Shown here in pieces: positions 7,923-17,094 of a stretch of 64,000 bases of DNA. Position 1 is the first letter of the stretch, and each line of letters starts with the position of its first letter. A program made the position numbers and the translations under genes. The notes under the pieces were generated by a model, which was given only the letters and a program-made list of their open reading frames with translations, was not told the DNA's origin and searched no databases. This DNA comes from CBDBJR01 sp965206445 (GTDB lineage: Bacteria > Pseudomonadota > Gammaproteobacteria > Arenicellales > Poriferihabitantaceae): contig CBDBJR010000002.1 of assembly GCA_965206445.1 (NCBI GenBank), positions 1,550,001 through 1,614,000 of the forward strand. The letters run 5' to 3'.

Positions 7923-9449
7923 ATGCCTAGCTTAAACTGGTTAACCCGGAAAGACGACATCAAGGCATCCGGGCAGGTGCCTTACCATATTTTGGAGTCA
8001 GTAGACAAAGGGGTCTATGGCAAGTCGGACAGTAGCAATCTGCTAATTCAGGGGGATAACCTGGATGCATTGAAGTCGTTGTTGCCATTTTATGCGGGTA
8101 GCGTGAAGTGTATATTTATCGACCCGCCGTACAATACGCGCAAGGATTTTGAGCATTATCAGGATAATCTGGAGCATACACAGTGGCTGGAGATGATGTA
8201 TCCCCGTCTTGAATTGTTGCGTAGCTTGCTTACCGATAACGGTTCAATCTGGGCGATTATTGACGATGATGAGGGGCATTATCTGAAGGTATTGATGGAC
8301 GAAATTTTTGGACGTAAGAATTTTATTGCTAATGTTGTTTGGCAGAAAAAACATACGCGCTCGAATGATGCACGGTGGTTTAGCGACAATCACGACCATA
8401 TTGTCGTACATGCAAAAAATAAAGGGGTGTGGAAAATAAACCGATTGCCACGGGAAGAAAAACATAACAATATATTTTCTAACCCCGATAATGATCCAAG
8501 AGGTGACTGGGCTTCTGGGCCTTGCCATGCCAAAACTCCTAATGAAAAAGATATTTATCCAATAACAACCCCTGGGGGCAAAGAAATCATGCCTCCAGCA
8601 GGTACTAGTTGGAGATATTCTAAAAAGAAATTCCAAGAGTTAATCGCAGATGACAAAATTTACTTTGGAAAAACTGGAAATAATGTTCCTCGTTACAAAA
8701 GATTTTTCACAGAAATTAGACAAGAAATTGTTCCGATCACTTTTTGGCCTCACGCTGAAGTTGGACATAACCAAGACGCTAAACAAGAAATCAAAAAATT
8801 CAACGCCGATGATGTTTTTACTACCCCCAAACCCGAAAGACTAATCCAGCGTATTTTACAGTTAGCCACCCAACCCAACGATCTGGTCCTCGACTCCTTC
8901 CTCGGCTCCGGCACCACCGCCGCTGTCGCCCACAAAATGAACCGCCGCTGGATTGGCATCGAAATGGGCGAGCACGCACACACCCATTGCATTCCGCGCC
9001 TCGAAAAAGTCATTGCCGGCGAGCAGGGCGGTATCTCCAAAGCAGTCAACTGGCAAGGCGGCGGCGGCTTCCGCTTTTTACGCCTGGGCGAAACCATTTT
9101 CCTGCCGGACGGCGACATCAACCCACAGATCACCTTTGCCGGGTTGGCGGCGCATCTGTGGTTTGCCGAAACCCGTACGCCGTTTGACGGCTCCGGCAAG
9201 TCGCCTTTTCTCGGCGTCCATGACAACACCGGTTACGTATTGTTGTATAACGGCATCTTGCGCGACAAGAAGGCAAACGGCGGCAATGTGCTGACGACGG
9301 CGACACTGGACGCCATCCGCCGGGACGCGCCCAACGGATTTGACGGCCCGGTAGTGGTGTATGCGAACGGCTGTCGTTTCGGCAAGGAGCGGATGCGGGC
9401 GGAAAATCTGGAGTTCAAGCAATTACCCTACGATTGCGAGCAACGCTGA
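7923..9449 (+). CDS. mod: Type III restriction-modification methyltransferase (Mod)
   Basis: This 508-residue beta-class DNA methyltransferase has the DPPY motif at residues 67-70 (CIFIDPPYNT), a variable target-recognition region at about 130-300, and the S-adenosylmethionine motif FLGSGTT near residue 325. The motif order DPPY, target recognition, FxGxG is that of type III Mod proteins. It methylates adenine in an asymmetric site and guides the Res subunit. The 8330-8820 stretch is visibly more AT-rich than its ends, typical of exchanged recognition domains. The first 79 codons are duplicated at 5763. Confidence 0.92.
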   Translation: MPSLNWLTRKDDIKASGQVPYHILESVDKGVYGKSDSSNLLIQGDNLDALKSLLPFYAGSVKCIFIDPPYNTRKDFEHYQDNLEHTQWLEMMYPRLELLRSLLTDNGSIWAIIDDDEGHYLKVLMDEIFGRKNFIANVVWQKKHTRSNDARWFSDNHDHIVVHAKNKGVWKINRLPREEKHNNIFSNPDNDPRGDWASGPCHAKTPNEKDIYPITTPGGKEIMPPAGTSWRYSKKKFQELIADDKIYFGKTGNNVPRYKRFFTEIRQEIVPITFWPHAEVGHNQDAKQEIKKFNADDVFTTPKPERLIQRILQLATQPNDLVLDSFLGSGTTAAVAHKMNRRWIGIEMGEHAHTHCIPRLEKVIAGEQGGISKAVNWQGGGGFRFLRLGETIFLPDGDINPQITFAGLAAHLWFAETRTPFDGSGKSPFLGVHDNTGYVLLYNGILRDKKANGGNVLTTATLDAIRRDAPNGFDGPVVVYANGCRFGKERMRAENLEFKQLPYDCEQR

Positions 9450-9462
9450 AGCGACTGGTGCA

Positions 9463-12204
9463 ATGAGTTTTACCCTGAAAAATTATCAACAGCGCGTACT
9501 GGACGGGCTGGATGCGTTTCTGACCGAATGCCGTGTTTCCGACACGGCGGGTGCCTATAAGAAAATCGCCCATCGCACGGACGAAAACGGCGCCCGGGAA
9601 AATCCTTATGCGGCTCCCGAATACCGGGAGATCGAGGGGCTGGAGGGCCGTCCGCACGTGTGCCTGCGGGTGCCGACTGGCGGCGGCAAAACCTACCTTG
9701 CGGCATTGTCGCTGCAACATGCCGCCCGATTTATGGAAACCGAAACGCCGACGGTGCTGTGGTTCACGCCGTCGGACGCCATCCGCCGCCAGACCGTGGA
9801 GATGCTCAACAACCCGCAGCATCCCTGCCGAAAGGCACTCAATAAGGCTTTCGGGATGATGACGCGGGTATGCGATATTGAGGATTTTGCCCACCTGCGC
9901 CCGCAGGATTTCACCGAGGCGGCGTGCATCATCGTCTCCACCGCCCAGATGTTTCGCGTGATCGAGACCGCCACCACCGCGCAAGGACGCATGAGCAAGG
10001 CGACACGAAAAATCTACGCCACCCACGAGGCGCTGGAGCCGCATTTTGCCCGCTTTCTGCCGCCGGAGCCGCCGCCGCAACTGGAGCGCGATGAGCGCGG
10101 AGAAATCAAATTGTCGTTTGCCAACCTGCTGTTTCTGCTGCGCCCGGCGGTGGTTCTGGACGAGGCGCATAACTTTGTTTCGGAGCTTTCCGGGACGGTG
10201 TTGCAGCGCATTAACCCGGCGTGCGTGATTGAGTGGACGGCTACGCCGCGCGAGAAGTCCGGTGGGCAGCCGCTGCACAATGTGCTGCTGAGTATCGGCG
10301 CAGAGGCGCTGCGCGCTGAGGACATGATCAAACTGCCGGTGCGGGTGACCGAGCATACCAATTGGGAGCAGGCGGTCAACGGTGCGGTGAATGAAAGGAA
10401 AAACCTGGCGAAACTGGCGCGGGAAAGCCAGGACCGCGTGCGCCCGATTGTGCTGTACAAGGCGCAAAATAAAAACTCCGAGGTGCCGGTGGCGCGGCTC
10501 AAGCAGCATCTGATTGAGACTGAAAAGGTGGCCGAAGAAACCATCGCCATCGCCACCGGCGAGATCAGGGAGCTCGGCGGCATAGACCTGCTGGCGCCGG
10601 ATTGCCGCATCGAGCATATCATCACGGTGGAGGCGTTGCGTGAGGGCTGGGATTGCCCGTTTGCGTATGTGCTGTGTCCGGTGGACACCATGCGCAGCGC
10701 CACCGGGGTCGAGCAACTGCTGGGGCGGGTGTTGCGTATGCCGTTTGCCAGACGGCGGCAACACGCGGCGTTAAACCGCGCCTATGCACATGTTCCGACC
10801 GAGAGTTTTACCGAGGCCGTGCGCGGGCTGCGGGAGAAGATGGCGACCGGACTGGGGTTTGAGGAGGAGGAAGTGAAGTGGGCGGTGCAGAGCGAAATAC
10901 CGTATCAGATCGGCGGACAAGTCGATTTGCTCGAGACGCGGGAAGATGCGATTATTTTTGTTACCAGAGTGCCTGATTTTTCCGCCTTGCCGCAGCCGGA
11001 GCGCGAAGCGGTTGCAAAGGCGATTGTGGTTATCCCACCGGAAAAGGGCAGCGGGGAAACCGGGGGTGTAAAAATTGCGATTGTAAAACCCATTTCAGCG
11101 GCGGTAGAGGCGGTCATTATTGATGCGGTGGCGGCAGATTCGAGAGAGCAGGGAAAAATAAAAATAGCGCGGATGAATCAGGCGTTGATGCTGCGGCGGT
11201 CTCCCGCCGAGAAGGGCGTGCCGTTTGCGCCGTTGACACAGTTGACTTTTATCCCGCCCCATAGAGAGATGCCGGTCGTTGTTGACGCCGGCACATTATA
11301 CTTAGAGGCGGAATGGAACGATCTGGGGGATGATTTTTTGCTGTCGGATTTTTCGATTAAAGAGACTGCGGAGACGTTTGAAATCACACTTAAAGCGGGA
11401 AAAGTCTTGCTTGGAAAAATAGACCAGTATCAGCTCCCGCCCGGGGCCAACGAGGAATTTGAAATGCGTCCGGGGCAGCTTGCCAACTGGCTGGCAAGAG
11501 AAATCCGAAATCGCCATGGCCGCTATCTGCCGGACATGCTCAAAGAATTTGCCGAAAAGAATATACGGGCATTGCTGAAAAAAGAAATGACCCTGGCGCA
11601 ACTGGTACGCGGTAAATATGTATTGGCCGACGCCTTGAAACAATGGTTGAGTGCGCACGCTGAGCGAGTAGCGGAAAAAACCGTGCAGCAGGTGTTGTTT
11701 GATAACCAGGATTTAAAGTGTGAAATTGAGTTTACCTTTGCGCCGCACATCTATGATCCGGGAGAGAGTCCCTACGCAGGTAATTATGCGTTCAAAAAGC
11801 ATTATTACGATGTGATCGGCAGGTTTGACGGCATTGAAGGCGGCGAGGAAGAGACCTGCGCCATTGTGTTGGACGGCATGCCGGAAGTGCGTCACTGGGT
11901 GCGCAATGTGCCACGAAAACAAAACTCTTTTGCACTGCCCCGATCGACAAACAGCGCGTTTTATCCTGATTTTGTCGCCGAACTGACCAACGGGAAAATA
12001 TTGGTGGTGGAATACAAAGGCGAAGACCGCTGGCAAGACAGTAAACGGGACAGACTGATTGGCGCACTGTGGGAGGATCGCTCCGATGGTAGAAACTTTT
12101 TTGTGATGGTGTCAGAAATGAAGGGAAAACCAGGTATCGAGAAACAACTGCAAAACAAAGTAAATGAGATTTTCAATCTGGCACCCGGGGGAATCAGGCA
12201 ATGA
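9463..12204 (+). CDS. res: Type III restriction endonuclease subunit (Res)
   Basis: This 913-residue superfamily 2 helicase-nuclease has Walker A (RVPTGGGKTYLAAL) near residue 70 and DEAH (VVLDEAHNF) near 230. Helicase motifs around EHIITVEALREGWDCPF and LLGRVLRMPF follow. A C-terminal PD-(D/E)XK-like nuclease lies near residues 834-852 (YPDF then VVEYKG). With Mod it forms the ATP-dependent type III enzyme. An in-frame start at 9361 inside mod is possible, but 9463 starts with the usual family opening (MSFTLKNYQQRVLD), 13 bases after the mod stop. Confidence 0.92.
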   Translation: MSFTLKNYQQRVLDGLDAFLTECRVSDTAGAYKKIAHRTDENGARENPYAAPEYREIEGLEGRPHVCLRVPTGGGKTYLAALSLQHAARFMETETPTVLWFTPSDAIRRQTVEMLNNPQHPCRKALNKAFGMMTRVCDIEDFAHLRPQDFTEAACIIVSTAQMFRVIETATTAQGRMSKATRKIYATHEALEPHFARFLPPEPPPQLERDERGEIKLSFANLLFLLRPAVVLDEAHNFVSELSGTVLQRINPACVIEWTATPREKSGGQPLHNVLLSIGAEALRAEDMIKLPVRVTEHTNWEQAVNGAVNERKNLAKLARESQDRVRPIVLYKAQNKNSEVPVARLKQHLIETEKVAEETIAIATGEIRELGGIDLLAPDCRIEHIITVEALREGWDCPFAYVLCPVDTMRSATGVEQLLGRVLRMPFARRRQHAALNRAYAHVPTESFTEAVRGLREKMATGLGFEEEEVKWAVQSEIPYQIGGQVDLLETREDAIIFVTRVPDFSALPQPEREAVAKAIVVIPPEKGSGETGGVKIAIVKPISAAVEAVIIDAVAADSREQGKIKIARMNQALMLRRSPAEKGVPFAPLTQLTFIPPHREMPVVVDAGTLYLEAEWNDLGDDFLLSDFSIKETAETFEITLKAGKVLLGKIDQYQLPPGANEEFEMRPGQLANWLAREIRNRHGRYLPDMLKEFAEKNIRALLKKEMTLAQLVRGKYVLADALKQWLSAHAERVAEKTVQQVLFDNQDLKCEIEFTFAPHIYDPGESPYAGNYAFKKHYYDVIGRFDGIEGGEEETCAIVLDGMPEVRHWVRNVPRKQNSFALPRSTNSAFYPDFVAELTNGKILVVEYKGEDRWQDSKRDRLIGALWEDRSDGRNFFVMVSEMKGKPGIEKQLQNKVNEIFNLAPGGIRQ

Positions 12205-12320
12205 CGCATTTGGAACATCTGATGAATACGCGAAAACTGTGTGGTCAACGAGAAACGCGCTTTATATTATTCAGATATGCGGTATTAAGGCTAAATGCGG
12301 CTCCGGTTTTGCTCCCCTGA
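12201..12320 (+). pseudogene. Short ORF overlapping the res stop, possible gene remnant
   Basis: An ATGA overlap with the res stop opens a 39-codon frame (MTHLEHLMNTRKLCGQRETR...). The start overlap is typical of a further operon gene, but the frame closes early and the following sequence is non-coding. It may be the stub of a lost third gene of the type III operon, or chance. Confidence 0.3.
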
Positions 12321-12541
12321 CATGTGGGAGAGGGTTGGGTGAGGAGTGGCAGGCACACATCTATAACAGCTCGCCACGCGAGCCGCCGAGCGACAGCCAA
12401 CCCTGGTTGCACTTCGGAGTGAGTCCACCGCGCCATGCAAGTCTACTATACTGACGTGCCCTGATGGCATATACTATTTCAACCGGGCATAAGCCCCGTC
12501 TATTTTTCACTTGCTGTTTTGTTCAACCACAGGAAAAACAC
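12321..12541. other. Non-coding region between res and the first ankyrin gene
   Basis: No gene is seen. From 12395 on, the sequence is repeated before the second ankyrin gene (14873-15020), including a CTATACTGACGTGCCCTGAT segment and the AGGAAAAACAC Shine-Dalgarno region. The conserved stretch presumably holds the promoter of the ankyrin genes. Confidence 0.5.
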
Positions 12542-13465
12542 ATGCGCACACAATATTGGATAGCGGCTTTACTGATAGCGGCGTTTGCACCGATGCTGTT
12601 GCCCGGCGGCATACAAATCGCCCGGGCCGACCGGCTTGCCGATGAAACCGCCCAGTTTAGGGCAGGGGTCGGACGCCCGCCTTCGCCGACGGAAAAGGAT
12701 GCCAACGGCTGGACTGACTTGCACTATGCCGCTGTTTTGGACCTTTCATCTCTGGCGAAAAGCCTGTTGCAATCCGGCGCCACAGTAGATGCCAGATTAA
12801 AATCCGATAGTGAGCCCTTTACGGATGAATTGAAGGCAACCCTGCGTCGATTCGGGAAAGATTATGATAGCCGGAAGAGGCATGGGTATACGCCGCTACA
12901 TATTGCGGCCGGTGAAAACGCCGTAGAGACCGCGACCCTGTTGATTGAAAGAGGCGTGGCGGTGAATGCGAAGGACAATTATGGAGCTACGCCGCTACAT
13001 TTTGCGGCCTTTAAAAACGCCGTAGCGACCGTGACTCTGTTGATTAAAAGAGGCGCGGCGGTGAATGCGAAGGCCGATTATGGGGTTACGCCGCTACATT
13101 TAGCGGCCAGTAACAACGCCGTAGAGACCGCGACCCTGTTGGTAGAAAGAGGCGCGGCGGTGAATGTGAAGGAAAATAATCTTGGGTTGACGCCGCTACA
13201 TTTTGCGGCCCTTAAAAACGCCGTAGAGACCGCGACCCTGTTGGTTGAAAGAGGCGCGGTGGTGAATGCGAAGGCCAATAATGGGGATACGCCGCTACAT
13301 AATGCGGCCCTTACCAACGCCGTAACGACCGCGACCCTGTTGCTTGAAAGAGGCGCGGCGGTGAATGTGAAGGACAATTATGGGGAGACGCCGTTAGCTA
13401 GAGCACTAAGATTCGACTCCGATGAAACCGCCGCCCTGCTTCGCCAACACGGCGGCAGAAAGTAG
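12542..13465 (+). CDS. Secreted ankyrin-repeat protein, copy 1
   Basis: This 307-residue protein begins with a signal peptide (MRTQYWIAALLIAAFAPMLL, Ala-rich cleavage region near ARA-DRL), so it is exported. One divergent ankyrin unit (ANGWTDLHYAAVLDL, about residue 55) is followed by about six 33-residue repeats with the TPLHxAA start and AxLLxERGAxVNAK end. AGGAAAAACAC precedes the ATG. Exported ankyrin proteins usually bind other proteins; in symbionts they are suspected host-interaction factors, an inference here. The paralogue at 15021 has the same length. Confidence 0.88.
   Translation: MRTQYWIAALLIAAFAPMLLPGGIQIARADRLADETAQFRAGVGRPPSPTEKDANGWTDLHYAAVLDLSSLAKSLLQSGATVDARLKSDSEPFTDELKATLRRFGKDYDSRKRHGYTPLHIAAGENAVETATLLIERGVAVNAKDNYGATPLHFAAFKNAVATVTLLIKRGAAVNAKADYGVTPLHLAASNNAVETATLLVERGAAVNVKENNLGLTPLHFAALKNAVETATLLVERGAVVNAKANNGDTPLHNAALTNAVTTATLLLERGAAVNVKDNYGETPLARALRFDSDETAALLRQHGGRK
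12885..13400 (+). repeat. Tandem 99-base ankyrin-coding repeats
   Basis: The repeats are close to identical at DNA level, each built on GCCGCTACAT...GCGGCC...AACGCCGTAG...GACCGCGACCCTGTTG...GAAAGAGGCGCGGCGGTGAA. One unit (near 13174) is 3 bases longer. Near-identity between units suggests recent expansion or gene conversion. Confidence 0.8.
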
Positions 13466-13608
13466 GTCGCGCTTTCGCCCGCTGCAAATCCGACCGTCAG
13501 GTATCCGCTGACTGGCGTGCCGTCGGGCTTGTATTTCAACGCCGGCGCCGAAGGCGTGGCGAGAGGCACAATGGATGCGAACGCCCGGCCTGGAATGGTC
13601 AAGCACTT
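13466..13608. other. Spacer between ankyrin gene 1 and the IS element
   Basis: It is shared in shortened form with 15945-16041: copy 1 has about 40 extra bases around 13547-13590. The reverse strand has an open frame reading KYKPDGTPVSGYLTVGF, but with no recognisable start or family. Confidence 0.4.
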
Positions 13609-13621
13609 TGTGACACCCCGG

Positions 13622-14549
13622 TTAAGCGGCTTTTTTCAATCCAGTCATCGCGGCTTCGTACTGATTGGGACTCACATAACCCAGATACGAATGCTGCCGC
13701 CGGCTGTTATAAAACATCACTATGTAGTCCACAATATCCCGTTGCGCCTCAGCGCGGGTTTGATAGTGCTTCGAGTGCACCCGCTCTTTCTTCAAACTCG
13801 CAAAAAAGCTCTCCGCCACCGCATTGTCCCAGCAGTTGCCCTTGCGGCTCATACTGCCCACCAGGCCATGCGCTTTGACCAGCCGGCGCCAGGCATAGCT
13901 GGCATACTGCGAACCGCGGTCCGAATGCACCACCAGCCCCGCACCTGGGCGGCGCTGGTCAATCGCCATGCGTAGCGCGTCCGTGGCCAGACAACGGTTC
14001 ATCCGTGAACGCACGCTCCAGCCCACCACGCGACGGGAGTACAGGTCTATACACACCGCCAGATACAGCCAGCCCGCCTGTGTCCAGATATAGGCCAGGT
14101 TATAGGCAATATCCGACACATAGGCCTGATCTGCCCTGGTGGTGGTAAATTTCCGCTCCAGCACATTGTCAAACACCGGCTGGCGGTGCTTGCTGTTGGT
14201 GGTCACCTTGTACTTCTTGCGGTAGCGTACGCACACATCGGCCTGGCGCATCCCGGAGCGCGCCCGGTAGCGGCCCACACAATAGCCCAGGGCCTGCAAG
14301 CGCACGCTGTATGCGCCGTGATCCGTAGCTGTAGCCACTGTCCCTGGCCAGCTCTCGAACGACCGACAGCATCGCCTGATGCGCCGCGGGCGCGGACCGC
14401 TGCCGCCGTCGTTGGCAATACCGATACCAGGCATTGCGACCTACACCCAGTACGCGACACATCACGTCGACCGGCCAGACCTTCTTATGGTGGGTGATAA
14501 AAACGGTTTTCACTACGTTTCCCTGGCAAAGAAGGCCGTCGCTTTTTTT
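13622..14549 (-). pseudogene. IS3-family transposase orfB, frameshifted
   Basis: The N-terminal part lies in one frame (...KTVFITHHKKVWPVDVMCRV, then YGSRRIQRAL). The catalytic part lies in another: first Asp in AYVSDIAYN, second Asp in VVHSDRGSQY, Glu in NAVAESFFASLKKE. One extra base at about 14297 separates RRIQRAL from QALGYCVGRY. The DDE triad is intact, but no single frame spans the protein. Normal expression would be as an OrfAB fusion by -1 frameshifting at the A7 run near 14543-14549. Confidence 0.85.
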
Positions 14550-14803
14550 AAGATATCGCGCTCCATCTTCAGGCGGTGATTCTCCTGGCGCAACCGGCGC
14601 AGCTCGCCCTGCTGCGGGTTCAGGCTGCCATTGCCGCAAAACGCCTGCTGTGCGTCGGCCTGATGTTCCTGAAGCCAGCGGCCCAGCATATTGGGATTGA
14701 TGCCCAGACTGCGCCCCGCCTCGGCCTGGCTATAGCCTTGTTCGCGCACCAGATTGATAGCGTCCAGCTTGAACTCTCTTGAATACTTCTTTCTCGTCGT
14801 TAT
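14513..14803 (-). CDS. IS3-family transposase orfA
   Basis: This is a helix-turn-helix DNA-binding subunit (KYSREFKLDAINLVREQGYS, then SLGINPNMLGRWLQEH) with a leucine-rich coiled coil. The family N-terminus requires reading upstream of the first ATG (14749). The frame opens just after a stop at 14807-14809, and the only codon with a GGAGGT Shine-Dalgarno site upstream is ATA at 14801-14803, so a non-canonical start is possible. An AAAAAAAG slippery run at the 3' end suits programmed -1 frameshifting into orfB. Confidence 0.6.
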   Translation of the reverse strand: MTTRKKYSREFKLDAINLVREQGYSQAEAGRSLGINPNMLGRWLQEHQADAQQAFCGNGSLNPQQGELRRLRQENHRLKMERDILKKATAFFARET

Positions 14804-14872
14804 ATTTCACCTCCAGTTTGATATCGGTAGTATCCCACTTAACTGGACTGGTCACATCTATTGAACTACTTC

Positions 14873-16041
14873 AGTCAACCCTGGTTGCACTTCGGGGTGA
14901 GTCCACCGCGCCATGCAAATCCACTATACTGACGTGCCCTGATGGCATATACTAGTTCAACCGGGCATAAGCCCCGTCCATTTTTCACTTGCTGTTTTGT
15001 TCAACCCAGAGGAAAAACACATGCGCACACAATATTGGATATCGGCTTTACTGATAGCGGCGTTGGCTGCACCGATGCTGTTGCCCGGCGGCATACAAAC
15101 CGCCCGGGCCGACCGGCTTGCCGATGAAACCGGCCAGTTCAGGGCAGGGGTCGGACGCCCGCCTTCGCCGACGGCAAAGGATGCCAATGGCTGGACTGAC
15201 TTGCACTATGCCGCTGTTTTGGACCTTTCATCTTTGGCGAAGCGCCTGTTGGAATCCGGGGCGAAAGTAGATGCCAGATTAAAATCCGATGGGGAACCCT
15301 TAACGGATGAATTGAAGGCAACCCTGCGCCGATTCGGGGAAGATTATGATGGTGTAAAAAGGCATGGGTGGACGCCGCTACATTTTGCGGCCATTAAAAA
15401 CTCCGCAGCGACCGCGACCCTGTTGATTGAAAGAGGCGCGGCGGTGAATGCGAAGAGCGGTACTGGGTATACGCCGCTACATTATGCGGCCAGTAAAAAC
15501 GCCGCAGCGACCGCGACCCTGTTGATTGAAAGAGGCGTGGCGGTGAATACGAAGACCAATGATGGGAGGACGCCGCTACATACTGCGGCCTATACCAACG
15601 CCGTAGCGACCGCGACCCTGTTGATTGAAGGAGGCGCGGCGGTGAATGCGAAGGAAAATAACGGGGAAACGCCGCTACATTTTGCGGCCAGGGGCAACGC
15701 CGTAGCGACCGCGACCCTGTTGGTAGAAAGAGGCGCGGTGATGAATGCGAAGAGGAGTGGTGGGTTGACGCCGCTACATTCTGCGGTCTATAGCAACGCC
15801 GTAGCGACCGCGACCCTGTTGATTGAAAGAGGCGCGGCGGTGAATGCGAAGGACAATAACGGGGAGACGCCGTTAGCTACAGCGCTAAGATTCGGCGCCC
15901 ATGAAGCCGCTGCTGTAATCCGCCAACACGGTGGCAGAAAGTAGGTCGATCTTAGCCCGCCGCAAATCCGACTGTCAGGTATCCGCTGACTGGCGTGCCG
16001 TCGGGTTTGTATTTCAATGCCGGTGGAATGGTCAAGCATTT
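14873..16041 (+). repeat. Ankyrin-gene duplication unit, copy 2
   Basis: This repeats 12395-13608 with scattered substitutions and a shorter downstream spacer. It starts 17 bases after the right end of the full IS copy and ends at the left end of the truncated IS copy, giving the order ankyrin-IS-ankyrin-IS fragment. Confidence 0.85.
15021..15944 (+). CDS. Secreted ankyrin-repeat protein, copy 2
   Basis: This 307-residue paralogue of the protein at 12542 has the same signal peptide (MRTQYWISALLIAALAAPML), the same divergent first unit (ANGWTDLHYAAVLDL) and about six TPLHxAA ankyrin repeats. The repeats differ in their variable positions (for example GTGYTPLHYAASKN and NDGRTPLHTAAYTN), where ankyrin proteins make contacts. 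The two proteins may thus bind different partners (inference). AGAGGAAAAACAC precedes the ATG. Confidence 0.88.
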   Translation: MRTQYWISALLIAALAAPMLLPGGIQTARADRLADETGQFRAGVGRPPSPTAKDANGWTDLHYAAVLDLSSLAKRLLESGAKVDARLKSDGEPLTDELKATLRRFGEDYDGVKRHGWTPLHFAAIKNSAATATLLIERGAAVNAKSGTGYTPLHYAASKNAAATATLLIERGVAVNTKTNDGRTPLHTAAYTNAVATATLLIEGGAAVNAKENNGETPLHFAARGNAVATATLLVERGAVMNAKRSGGLTPLHSAVYSNAVATATLLIERGAAVNAKDNNGETPLATALRFGAHEAAAVIRQHGGRK

Positions 16042-16510
16042 TGTGACACCCCGGTTAAGCGGCTTTTTTCAATCCAGTCATCGCGGCTTCGTACTGATTG
16101 GGACTCACATAACCCAGATACGAATGCCGCCGCCGGCTGTTATAAAACATCACTATGTAGTCCAGAATATCCCGTTGCGCCTCAGCGCGGGTTTGATAGT
16201 GCTTCGAGTGCACCCGCTCTTTCTTCAAACTCGCAAAAAAGCTCTCCGCCACCGCATTGTCCCAGCAGTTGCCCTTGCGGCTCATACTGCCCACCAGGCC
16301 ATGCGCTTTGACCAGCCGACGCCAGGCATAGCTGGCATACTGCGAACCGCGGTCCGAATGCACCACCAGACCCGCACCTGGGCGGCGCTGGTCAATCGCC
16401 ATGCGTAGCGCGTCCGTGGCCAGACAACGGTTCATCCGTGAACGCATGCTCCAGCCCACCACGCGACGGAAGTACAGGTCTATACACACCGCCAGATACA
16501 GCCAGCCCGC
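16042..16510 (-). mobile_element. Truncated copy of the IS3-family element
   Basis: The left inverted repeat (TGTGACACCCCGGTTAAGCG) and the C-terminal half of orfB, including HSDRGSQY and NAVAESFFASLKKE, are nearly identical to 13609-14077. Similarity stops abruptly at about 16510, inside the transposase gene, where an unrelated plus-strand gene remnant begins. Confidence 0.88.
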
Positions 16511-17019
16511 TTGCCTCCGATCTATACTCGCTTCAGGGCCTGAGAAATCTGGGCTCTGCCGTAAAGCAATGGCGCAGTGGATGGGCGAATTGCCTGGATC
16601 GAAAACCCGCCGGTATGGACATCCCATTGCCTTCGGGAGATGCTCTCCCGCTGGGATATATCGTTACGCAATATATGGAACGCAAGCGCCGTCACGCTGA
16701 GTTTTACAGCCGATGGATTGAAAAAATACCGTCTGCCTATCGCAGATGCATCACTGGTACATCAAAAGGGCTACAGCCCGATGATGGCGGCGGTGATTTG
16801 GATAACGATCAAAATCGAATAGGTCTTGTGCGCCATTATCCGAGTATTATGCCGATGGGGCAGGAGGCCGGGAAGCCGATTTTTATGCTAAAGCCCGCCG
16901 ATGGTGCTATCGGTGCGCATGCCTGTGGTGTCCTCAGAAGTTACCGCGCGTTCGCAGAAATTGCCACAACGATACTACAGCGTGCGCAGATACATTCTCG
17001 CACACAGCAGCGTGCGTAA
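16511..17019 (+). pseudogene. ParA/MinD-family ATPase remnant, C-terminal part
   Basis: The frame entering from the IS junction encodes about 169 residues that match the C-terminal part of a bacterial ParA-family protein group as I recall it: LPLGYIVTQYMERKRRHAEF, then RWIEKIPSAYRR, then HYPSIMPMGQEAGKPIFMLK and PADGAIGAH. The Walker A N-terminal half is missing, so the gene is dead. It was most likely cut by the rearrangement that duplicated the ankyrin/IS unit. Confidence 0.65.
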
Positions 17020-17094
17020 CGATGGAGGCACGGCATACGCGAGCAAGGTAACCGGACTGCACAGGCAGGCCGCGACAGCCGGGCTGATGCGCGC

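Larger units (their letters stand above)
6001..8159 (+). repeat. Tandem duplication, copy 2
   Basis: This copy starts with the last 37 codons of oxyR and holds a full alaX, a pentapeptide-repeat gene and the first 79 codons of the intact mod gene. It is about 170 bases shorter than copy 1 because the pentapeptide region differs. Similarity ends at 8159, where mod continues normally. Confidence 0.9.
12395..13608 (+). repeat. Ankyrin-gene duplication unit, copy 1
   Basis: Upstream region, ankyrin gene and downstream flank recur at 14873-16041. Both units end with the same GGAATGGTCAAGCA-type sequence, directly followed by the left end of an IS3-family element. The element therefore was inserted before the duplication, or mediated it. 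Confidence 0.85.
13609..14856 (-). mobile_element. IS3-family insertion sequence, about 1.25 kb, orfB frameshifted
   Basis: Imperfect terminal inverted repeats are visible: TGTGACACCCCGGTTAAGCG at the left end and, read inward from the right end, TGTGACCAGTCCAGTTAAGT. Ends of the form TG...CA and the orfA/orfB layout with a DDE transposase are typical of the IS3 family. No target-site duplication is evident in the flanks. The transposase carries a one-base frameshift near 14297, so the element is probably immobile on its own. Confidence 0.88.

Noticed and set aside
12885..13400. Regularly spaced repeats resembling a CRISPR array
   Set aside because: The 99-base period, open frame and TPLHxAA translation show ankyrin repeats; there are no palindromic repeats or unique spacers.
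13378..13602. Minus-strand ORF overlapping the ankyrin 3' end
   Set aside because: Mostly antisense to ankyrin repeats; the rest (KYKPDGTPVSGYL) matches no family I know and lacks a start.
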